Shown here piece after piece: positions 1-4,749 of a stretch of DNA of 5,347 bases (position 1 is the first letter of the stretch; each line of letters opens with the position of its first letter). Source of the DNA: Candidatus Bathyarchaeota archaeon (lineage in GTDB: Archaea > Thermoproteota > Bathyarchaeia > 40CM-2-53-6 > RBG-13-38-9); NCBI GenBank assembly GCA_018396565.1, contig JAGTQO010000091.1, positions 1 to 5,347 on the forward strand. Reading direction: 5' to 3'. Made by a program: the position numbers and the translations under genes. Under the pieces are notes generated by a model that saw only the letters and a list, made by a program, of their open reading frames with translations, had not been told where the DNA came from and ran no database searches.

Positions 1-1
1 C

Positions 2-1066
2 ATTGTCGGAACAATGGCTGCTTGGGTTCAGAATGATATTAAGAGGGTTTTGGCCTTCTCCACCGTCGGCCAGATAGGGTACATTTTTCTAGGGTTGGGT
101 TTAGGTACTGTTCTGGGTGTCGCCGGAGGTATCTTCCATTTCCTCAACCATGCATTCTTTAAAGGATTGCTCTTCCTCTGCGCTGGGGCCCTCATTCACA
201 GTACAGGCACGAGGAAAATTGACGAGATGGGTGGGCTTATCGAGAGGATGCCTCTGACCGCCTCAGCCATGTTTGTTGGGGCCCTCTCCCTCGGAGGTGT
301 TCCACCATTCAACGGTTTCGCCAGCAAACTCATGATATATGAGGCTAGTCTCGAGAGGGGGTTGGTTGCTGGAGGCCCTTTTGGCGGAGTCTACGTTTTA
401 TATTGTATATTGGCGATGTTTGGAAGCGCGGTGAGTCTCGCTACCCTGATGAGGGTGGTGGGCTCAGTCTTCTTCGGTCGCCTACCAGACCATCTGAAAT
501 CTGTCTGTGAGGCGCCTGCCACTATGAATATGCCTTTACTCATACTATCAGCTGGATGCATCATTTTCGGGATTGTACCTCAAATAGCTATAGACTATCT
601 TGTCAGGCCATCTGTTCAAGTTGTTGTTGGAGGTGTCGTCGGGACGACCAGTCTGGGCTTGGTCACCTCAATAGGCTTCTACGGAGCCACCATGGTCGCT
701 GCCCTCCTCTTCACACCCATCATGTTTGGGATAGGTATCTATTACTTGACGAGGCCTAGGGAGCTCCCCCCACCTCTAGAGACTAAGTACGGCATATTCA
801 TCGGCGGTGAGGTTGAGAAACCCTATATGGATATTGATAAGATCAGGGTTGATTCGAGCCTATTCACCTTCGCCCCAGCCAAACTCTTTAACAGATTCTA
901 CCAGTTCATGTGGCTGGGCGGGATCGACATGTTATACCGGAGGTTCACTGGATACTTCGTTTCTGCGACAGAGTTTCTCAGGAGATCCCATGTGGGCGTT
1001 GTGAACATATACTCTGTATGGGTTGTCTTGGGTGCCGCTATTTTAATAATTTTAATGGTGATCTAA
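2..1066 (+). CDS. NuoL/HyfB-type antiporter-like membrane subunit, C-terminal part (5' end outside window)
   Basis: Ion-translocating membrane subunit of a complex I-like / group 4 hydrogenase complex. The reading frame is open to the left edge, and the first in-frame ATG (14) is not the true start: it aligns with about residue 289 of the paralogue at 1716-3179, so roughly 290 residues lie outside the window. Numbered from that ATG, the family motif QNDIKRVLAFST (6-17) is followed by NHAFFK (His46, Lys50) and GVPPFNGFASK (Lys105); such buried Lys and His residues line the proton path in this family. After several more membrane helices come a polar segment with IFIGGE (261-266), about 60 mostly amphipathic residues, and a last hydrophobic helix (about 332-350). 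This longer tail favours NuoL/HyfB over NuoM/NuoN, but HyfD- or MbhH-like assignment is not excluded. It ends in TAA and leads the hyfE-like and hyfF-like genes in an apparent operon. Confidence 0.9.
   Translation: MVGTMAAWVQNDIKRVLAFSTVGQIGYIFLGLGLGTVLGVAGGIFHFLNHAFFKGLLFLCAGALIHSTGTRKIDEMGGLIERMPLTASAMFVGALSLGGVPPFNGFASKLMIYEASLERGLVAGGPFGGVYVLYCILAMFGSAVSLATLMRVVGSVFFGRLPDHLKSVCEAPATMNMPLLILSAGCIIFGIVPQIAIDYLVRPSVQVVVGGVVGTTSLGLVTSIGFYGATMVAALLFTPIMFGIGIYYLTRPRELPPPLETKYGIFIGGEVEKPYMDIDKIRVDSSLFTFAPAKLFNRFYQFMWLGGIDMLYRRFTGYFVSATEFLRRSHVGVVNIYSVWVVLGAAILIILMVI
1057..1063 (+). promoter_or_regulatory. Perfect Shine-Dalgarno motif GGTGATC ahead of a minicistron
   Basis: GGTGATC matches the archaeal 16S anti-SD core and lies in the last sense codons of the upstream antiporter gene, directly before its TAA. 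It is five bases ahead of an ATG (1069) that opens only a seven-codon frame. The Val-Ile codons GTG ATC produce it, so it may be coincidental. Confidence 0.35.
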
Positions 1067-1068
1067 AC

Positions 1069-1092
1069 ATGTTGAGGGTGAATGGTTGGTGA
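1069..1092 (+). other. Possible seven-codon minicistron between two membrane-subunit genes
   Basis: ATG at 1069 with a well-spaced GGTGATC site opens a frame coding MLRVNGW and stopping at TGA (1090-1092). That TGA lies inside GGTGAT (1088-1093), the likely ribosome-binding site of the next gene's ATG at 1098. If translated, ribosomes would terminate next to the hyfE-like start, which would allow coupling. The peptide itself is unlikely to have a function. Evidence is sequence geometry only, so a chance arrangement is quite possible. Confidence 0.2.
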
Positions 1093-1093
1093 T
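1088..1093 (+). promoter_or_regulatory. Ribosome-binding site GGTGAT that decides the hyfE-like start
   Basis: GGTGAT is perfectly complementary to the archaeal anti-SD and sits four bases before the ATG at 1098. In-frame upstream alternatives are TTG at 1086 and GTG at 1089. GAGGGTGA at 1074-1081 would serve the GTG with a seven-base spacer, so the choice is not settled. Confidence 0.5.
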
Positions 1094-1097
1094 TGGT

Positions 1098-1706
1098 ATG
1101 TGGCTGGATTCAACTCTCCTACTATTGGCTTTCGCTGGTCTTGTTCTCCTCGGTGGGTCTGCCATAATCGTGAGGAGGCTCAAACTAGCCTGCATCCTAT
1201 TCGCTATACACTCAGCCTATCTTGGAACCGTTCTCTTCCTTATCACAGGTGACCCTGAAGGCATCTACATGCACTACTTGATAGCAGCCATGTTTCTCTG
1301 GCCTCTTCTCTGGGCTATTGAAAGAACCAGCGGTTATGAGGAGCCACCTGTACTAGGTGTCATAACATCTTCAACAATCATAATCATAATAATGTTCTTT
1401 TCAAACATCTTCTACCATTTTGAACCTCTACAGTCAGGCTACGCATCCATTATAGTAATGGGGATCTATGGGATGGTTGCTAGGAGAGATATAGTCAAGA
1501 TAGCTATAGGATTCAATCTCATAGAGAATGGTGTTCACCTCTTCACCATACATCTCGTCACCTTTGGACCCCAGACACCATACATAGCGTTGGTCTTGGA
1601 TTCAGCGACTATCCTACTGAATATTGTTGTGGCTTGGATAATCGTAGGCATCTATTCCGAGTATAAGAGTTTAAACTCTTGGAAGATTGCCAGGTTACGT
1701 TGGTGA
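1098..1706 (+). CDS. hyfE: HyfE-type hydrogenase-4 membrane subunit (NuoK/MrpC-like C-terminal half)
   Basis: Integral membrane subunit of about 202 residues, close to HyfE (about 216) and twice the size of NuoK (about 100). The N-terminal half has about three to four hydrophobic helices. The C-terminal half is NuoK/MrpC-like: GIYGMVARRDIVKIAIGFNL followed by IENGVHL. The Glu in LIENG (residue 143 from this ATG) corresponds to NuoK Glu36, one of the buried acids of the proton path. The second NuoK acid (E. coli Glu72) has no Glu at the expected place in the last helix; an Asp occurs earlier there, in LVLDSATI. A run of isoleucines (TIIIIIM) is coded by ATA/ATC/ATT repeats. ATG 1098 was chosen for its GGTGAT site; GTG 1089 and TTG 1086 are alternatives. 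The gene follows the NuoL-like gene by 31 bases, and its TGA lies within the next gene's Shine-Dalgarno motif. Family assignment is firm; role in the complex is inferred from the family. Confidence 0.87.
   Translation: MWLDSTLLLLAFAGLVLLGGSAIIVRRLKLACILFAIHSAYLGTVLFLITGDPEGIYMHYLIAAMFLWPLLWAIERTSGYEEPPVLGVITSSTIIIIIMFFSNIFYHFEPLQSGYASIIVMGIYGMVARRDIVKIAIGFNLIENGVHLFTIHLVTFGPQTPYIALVLDSATILLNIVVAWIIVGIYSEYKSLNSWKIARLRW
1702..1706 (+). promoter_or_regulatory. GGTGA ribosome-binding site overlapping the hyfE-like stop codon
   Basis: GGTGA ends with the TGA stop of the hyfE-like gene and lies nine bases before the ATG at 1716. The overlap suggests termination-coupled reinitiation of the next gene. 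Confidence 0.55.
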
Positions 1707-1715
1707 GAAAAAGAT

Positions 1716-3179
1716 ATGGTTGAAGTGTATAGTCTCTTACCTCTCTTCGCAATCATATGCCCATTCGTAGGTGCTGTCTTCCTCCCCGGATTCTACATAT
1801 TATCGAGGCGGGCGCGTTACTGGCTCCCCACCGCAACCGTTCTGACAATGAGTATACTGATTCTGATGATGTCTCCGGGAATCCTCTCTGGATTTGAATA
1901 CGTATACTTCGGCCTGCGGGTGACTGCCCCCGGATATTTTATGGGATTGGTGACGAGTATAGTCGGCTTAGCAGTCACCACATATTCCGGACAGTACATG
2001 AAAGGGTTGACTGAAACTAAGCTGAATTACTATCATATGTTGATGCTCTCCTTCATAGGCGGTATTCTTGGAATGTTCTTCTCAACAAACCTGGCGGCGA
2101 TCTTCCTCTTTCTAGAGATCTCAACCATACTCTCGATCATTCTGGTCTCATTTGAGGGGGGGAGGGCTTTCGAGGCAGGCTACAAGTTCTATATGCTCTC
2201 AGGTTTAGGTGGAATGTTCACCATAGTCAGCATCACACTCATATATGCAGCTACAGGAACCCTAGACTTGTCAAACATGCCTGGCATACTCTCATCGTCC
2301 AGCCATAAACATACCATGCTGCTGGATGTTGGGGCTGTCCTCGCAATTGTGGGTTTCGGTTTGAAGGCTGGTCTTGTACCTTTCCACGCATGGTTGCCAG
2401 ACGCCCATGCTGAGGCTCCCACACCTATAAGCGCCGTCCTCTCAGGGGTCGTTGTAAAGACAGGGGCCTACGCACTCTTCCTGATCCTCTTCACAATCTA
2501 TGGATGGATAAGTTCAGGGAAGATCCTTGTGTTCCTCTACTCTCTGGCCGTTGCATCCATGCTCTTTGGAGCTTTCATGGCTCTTGCCCAGAGCGACATC
2601 AAGAGGCTCCTCGCCTACAGTACCGTCAGCCAGATGGGATATATCCTATTAGGGTTGGCTTACGGCTCAACCTCAGGAATTGAGGGAGGTCTCCTCCACA
2701 TTCTCAACCACTCAACCTTCAAGGTCATACTTTTCCTATGTGCTGGAAACTTGATCTTGAAGACCGGCGCGAGAAGCATTAGGAAGATGGGTGGGTTAGC
2801 TAGGAGGTTGCCTGCCACAACATTCTCCTTCATTGTTGCATCCCTCTCAATGGCCGGTGTCCCACCTTTCAACGGATTCTGGAGCAAGATTCTGATCTAC
2901 TACGCTGGTGTAGAGTCAAATCAAATCATCCTCACAATTGTCGCTGTCTTCACGAGCTGCATCACACTGGCCTACATGGTCAGGGCCTCCCACATGATAT
3001 TCTTCGGTGAGCTACCGATGGAGTTTGCCGGCTTAAGTGAGAGAATCGACTTGAGCACTCTGCCTCCGCTGGCCCTCTCAATCCTATGCACCATCACAGG
3101 GATCTATCCTGAGATTGGATTGCAAATGATCAGGCCGGCATCCCAATTTCTAATAGGTTTGATATTGGGCCGAGCATAG
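1716..3179 (+). CDS. NuoN/HyfF-type antiporter-like membrane subunit (complete)
   Basis: Complete 487-residue polytopic subunit of the NuoL/M/N-MrpD family, matching the usual length of NuoN (about 485) and HyfF (about 526), so about 14 transmembrane helices are expected. The ionisable channel residues are all present: Glu134 in FLFLEIST, Lys217 in GFGLKAGLVPFHAWLPDAH with His224 and His231, Lys248 in VVVKTGAY, Lys296 in QSDIKRLLAYST, His332 and Lys336 in NHSTFK, and Lys391 in PPFNGFWSK. The last is Lys as in NuoN, not Glu as in NuoM, and the positions nearly equal those I recall for E. coli NuoN (133, 217, 247, 395). It is a clear paralogue of the incomplete gene to its left. ATG 1716 is preceded by GGTGA, nine bases after the hyfE-like stop. 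It is the last gene of the + strand set. It moves H+ or Na+; which ion cannot be read from the sequence. Confidence 0.93.
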   Translation: MVEVYSLLPLFAIICPFVGAVFLPGFYILSRRARYWLPTATVLTMSILILMMSPGILSGFEYVYFGLRVTAPGYFMGLVTSIVGLAVTTYSGQYMKGLTETKLNYYHMLMLSFIGGILGMFFSTNLAAIFLFLEISTILSIILVSFEGGRAFEAGYKFYMLSGLGGMFTIVSITLIYAATGTLDLSNMPGILSSSSHKHTMLLDVGAVLAIVGFGLKAGLVPFHAWLPDAHAEAPTPISAVLSGVVVKTGAYALFLILFTIYGWISSGKILVFLYSLAVASMLFGAFMALAQSDIKRLLAYSTVSQMGYILLGLAYGSTSGIEGGLLHILNHSTFKVILFLCAGNLILKTGARSIRKMGGLARRLPATTFSFIVASLSMAGVPPFNGFWSKILIYYAGVESNQIILTIVAVFTSCITLAYMVRASHMIFFGELPMEFAGLSERIDLSTLPPLALSILCTITGIYPEIGLQMIRPASQFLIGLILGRA

Positions 3180-3251
3180 AGGCTTCCGCAATATCTACAC
3201 TTCAAACAGATAAAAGATTGCTTGATTGCATCTGAATGGGAAAAAGGTGGA
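3180..3251. other. 72-base gap between convergent gene sets
   Basis: This is the meeting point of the + strand antiporter module and the - strand hydrogenase module. No gene, tRNA or strong inverted repeat is visible. No T-rich run follows the + strand stop, so + strand transcripts may run into the antisense of the 88-residue gene. Confidence 0.6.
3241..3245 (-). terminator. Possible oligo-T terminator of the - strand gene set
   Basis: On the - strand five T residues follow the stop of the 88-residue gene by six bases, within CCACCTTTTTCCC, and a T4 tract follows further downstream near 3212-3215. Archaeal RNA polymerase can terminate at T-rich tracts without a hairpin, but five T is short, so this is weak. 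Confidence 0.25.
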
Positions 3252-3518
3252 TCACTTCAACATGCTCAGCAATAGCTTCACCGCCGGACCGGCTAGAAAC
3301 GTTGCGGCGACGATTGTCAACGCTAAACCGTTATAGTGCAGCATCAATGCGGCGATGGTGGTCGACGTGAAGAGTATGGTTCCAGCCAACTCCCTATCGG
3401 CCCCGCCAAGTAGGCTCAGAGGCCACCCTGAAACATTGTTCCTTGCACCGGTGGGTTCCAGCCCGCCCTCCCCTCCTGTGAAGATATCTATCTCACCCCT
3501 CTTCTTGAACAGGTTCAT
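3252..3518 (-). CDS. Unrecognised 88-residue membrane protein beside the hydrogenase genes
   Basis: I do not recognise this protein. The first 45 residues are polar and glycine-rich, with DIFTGGEGGLEP at 11-22. Two hydrophobic segments follow (about 47-61 and 64-86), suggesting two membrane helices joined by a short turn around HYNG. The start is well bounded: GAGAGGT lies seven bases before the ATG, and an in-frame TGA occurs at 3533-3531. The IFTGGE motif resembles IFIGGE in the C-terminal tail of the NuoL-like protein at 2-1066, so it could be a detached antiporter tail or a small accessory subunit comparable in role to MbhI. That is a motif-level inference only. It has the same strand as the NuoB/I/H-like genes but is separated from them by 254 bases, and it converges with the hyfF-like gene. 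A reading frame on the opposite strand overlaps it but codes nothing membrane- or family-like, so this strand is preferred. Confidence 0.65.
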   Translation of the reverse strand: MNLFKKRGEIDIFTGGEGGLEPTGARNNVSGWPLSLLGGADRELAGTILFTSTTIAALMLHYNGLALTIVAATFLAGPAVKLLLSMLK

Positions 3519-3524
3519 ATATGG

Positions 3525-3531
3525 TACCTCT
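3525..3531 (-). promoter_or_regulatory. Ribosome-binding site GAGAGGT of the 88-residue gene
   Basis: Purine-rich GAGAGGT includes AGGT complementary to the anti-SD and lies seven bases (accatat... side of the leader, 3524-3518 boundary) ahead of the ATG at 3518. The spacing supports this start and supports the frame being a real gene. Confidence 0.45.
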
Positions 3532-3574
3532 CAGACAAATTCCATTCTGAAACCGGAGATGAGCCATATCGTTG

Positions 3575-3586
3575 CTTATATGGTTT
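3575..3586 (-). promoter_or_regulatory. Possible archaeal BRE/TATA promoter for the 88-residue gene
   Basis: On the - strand AAACCATATAAG resembles a purine-rich BRE followed by a TATA box. Transcription about 25 bases downstream would begin near 3550 and leave a leader of about 30 bases containing the GAGAGGT ribosome-binding site. The match to the TTTATATA consensus is partial. Confidence 0.25.
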
Positions 3587-3772
3587 ACTGTCCGGAATGG
3601 TGCTTACAAGATGCTGTTGAGCAGTCAGACCCTACGGGAGGGTGTATAGCCTCTATGCATATCATCCAGAATAGTCTCGAGCATAAGAAGCATCTAGGCC
3701 ACTGTCGAGGTTGTTAGGGATCCTGAACTGCCTGAGAAACAGTAATCCACACCATAGACCTGTAGGCTGAGT

Positions 3773-4192
3773 TCAGAGTTTCCTCAACAGTTTGTTGAGG
3801 CCATCTATCAAAGCCTCAGGTCTGGGTGGGCATCCTGGAACATACATGTCTACGGGCAAGACCTTGTCAAGTGGACCGGCGAACCCGTAGGCTTCACGGA
3901 ATATGTCCCCATCCACAGCGCATGAGCCGAAAGCGACAACAAACTTTGGGTTTGGAGTCAGATCATATATTCTTTTTAGCCTATCCACAACTTGGGCTGT
4001 CACCACACCTGTGACGAGGAGTATGTCGGCATGTCTTGGAGAACCCTTCTGGAGTACACCGAACCTCTCAACATCAAATTTAGGAGTCAACGCTGCAACA
4101 ACCTCTATGTCACATCCATTGCATCCCCCGCAAGGGACATGCATGATCCATGGGGATTTTCTCCTTGCGAGGGAGCGAATGGTCTCCAGCAT
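3773..4192 (-). CDS. NuoB/HyfI/MbhJ-type small subunit of a group 4 [NiFe]-hydrogenase-like complex
   Basis: Small electron-transfer subunit that holds the [4Fe-4S] cluster next to the catalytic large subunit. Numbered from ATG 4192, it has PCGGCNGCDIEV with Cys21, Cys24 and Cys27, then GSPRHADILLVTG (about 50-62), VVAFGSCAVDGD with Cys91, and PVDMYVPGCPPRPEAL with Cys121. The C-x2-C-D-x-E arrangement is that of group 4 hydrogenase small subunits, whereas complex I NuoB has adjacent cysteines. At 139 residues it is short like EchC/MbhJ and lacks the C-terminal extension of HycG/HyfI (about 255). Two starts are possible: GTG 4201, which overlaps the upstream TGA by four bases and has GAGGAGG eight bases before it, or ATG 4192, with GAGGTGA five bases before it; the second is slightly preferred. 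It follows the HyfH-like gene directly. The large subunit is not in the window, so hydrogenase activity itself is not shown; Mbs/Mbx sulfur-reducing relatives also carry such a subunit. Confidence 0.92.
   Translation of the reverse strand: MLETIRSLARRKSPWIMHVPCGGCNGCDIEVVAALTPKFDVERFGVLQKGSPRHADILLVTGVVTAQVVDRLKRIYDLTPNPKFVVAFGSCAVDGDIFREAYGFAGPLDKVLPVDMYVPGCPPRPEALIDGLNKLLRKL
3782..3800. repeat. Perfect 8-bp inverted repeat at the 3' end of the small-subunit gene
   Basis: CCTCAACA (3782-3789) and TGTTGAGG (3793-3800) are exact reverse complements with a three-base spacer. In RNA this forms a hairpin, more comfortably seven pairs with a five-base loop. It lies in the last codons (LNKLLRK region) of the NuoB-like gene and ends seven bases before the stop codon. 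It could protect the transcript 3' end or be a by-product of the codons; no T-run follows. Confidence 0.5.
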
Positions 4193-4197
4193 CCGAG

Positions 4198-4204
4198 TCA
4201 CCTC
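4198..4204 (-). promoter_or_regulatory. GAGGTGA ribosome-binding site containing the HyfH-like stop codon
   Basis: On the - strand GAGGTGA ends with the TGA of the ferredoxin gene and lies five bases before ATG 4192 of the small-subunit gene. A second site, GAGGAGG (4216-4210), lies eight bases before the alternative GTG 4201. Either way translation is tightly linked to the upstream gene. Confidence 0.55.
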
Positions 4205-4749
4205 ACAAGCCTCCTCATGAACATTCTCCTCTCAGGCATGTTATCCACTGTGAATGAGCATGCCGGGCAGATCTGGATCAGCCGGGCCAACTCCTCCCTT
4301 GCAATCCCATATTTCCTCAGGGTCTCATCAACCTTCTCGATGGAAGCCATCATCTGGGATGAAGGGAAGAATGGTCTACCGCAATGGGTACATTCGAAGA
4401 GGGGAATATCGACACATGTCTGAGCCTCGCTCCTATCATATACCGCCAGCTCATATTTTTCAGTCAGATATATCGCACCCCATGGACATGTCTCCTCACA
4501 TCGACCGCAGAATGAGCAGACACCGTAATCCAGCCTGAGTCTCCTATATCCACCGGAATCCTCATATGTGATGGCTCCTGTTGGACATACTTGGGAGCAC
4601 GCCCCGCAGCCTACACATTTATCCCCCTCATATTCAGCTGCACCCCTGAACCCTTCCTGCGGGATATACGGCCTCTTAGGATACTTGGTTGTGAAAGGAT
4701 TCACCAAGCTCCTCAGAGCTTCAAAGATTATATGTCTTTTCAAGGCCAT
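4198..4749 (-). CDS. HycF/HyfH-type (NuoI-like) polyferredoxin subunit with extra C-terminal CxxC pairs
   Basis: Iron-sulfur subunit expected to carry electrons between ferredoxin or another partner and the small subunit, at the membrane surface. It has 183 residues, nearly the length of E. coli HycF (about 180). Two [4Fe-4S] motifs are intact: CVGCGACSQVCP (Cys45, 48, 51, 55) and CSFCGRCEETCP (Cys78, 81, 84, 88). The C-terminal part has CTHCGRPFFPS (Cys120, 123) and CPACS (Cys161, 164), a four-cysteine site like the CxxCGRPF...CPxC part of HycF/HyfH, probably binding zinc or a further iron centre. Cys112 is also free. ATG 4749 was chosen because it has GAGGAG six bases upstream and starts where the family similarity begins; an upstream in-frame ATG at 4881 would add 44 residues that merely read through the NuoH-like gene in another frame. 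It overlaps the NuoH-like gene by ten bases and is followed directly by the small-subunit gene. Confidence 0.93.
   Translation of the reverse strand: MALKRHIIFEALRSLVNPFTTKYPKRPYIPQEGFRGAAEYEGDKCVGCGACSQVCPTGAITYEDSGGYRRLRLDYGVCSFCGRCEETCPWGAIYLTEKYELAVYDRSEAQTCVDIPLFECTHCGRPFFPSSQMMASIEKVDETLRKYGIAREELARLIQICPACSFTVDNMPERRMFMRRLVR

Larger units (their letters stand above)
3519..3772. other. 254-base stretch with no convincing gene
   Basis: All three - strand frames are broken by stops within at most about 45 codons and show no recognised motif. A + strand frame crosses the region but has no family features. No tRNA T-loop or other RNA gene signature was found. It probably holds the promoter and leader of the 88-residue gene and the 3' untranslated region of the small-subunit gene. 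Its length is unusual, because other junctions in the window are overlapping or at most 72 bases. Confidence 0.5.

Noticed and set aside
14..16. ATG 14 as the true start of the left gene
   Set aside because: It falls in the middle of the conserved antiporter fold just before the DIKR motif, and the frame is open to the window edge.
1369..1396. AT-rich near-repeat of ATAATC units
   Set aside because: It codes an isoleucine-rich membrane helix of the HyfE-like protein and needs no other explanation.
3669..3684. On the - strand a 16-base stretch in the gap resembles the first 16 bases of the small-subunit gene (both code MLETI)
   Set aside because: Similarity stops immediately after these bases, there is no SD, and the frame closes after 22 codons, so chance is the simpler explanation.
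3355..3717. A 120-residue open frame on the + strand across the 88-residue gene and the gap
   Set aside because: It has no ribosome-binding site of note, no family motif, and overlaps a - strand frame with a good SD and clear membrane helices.
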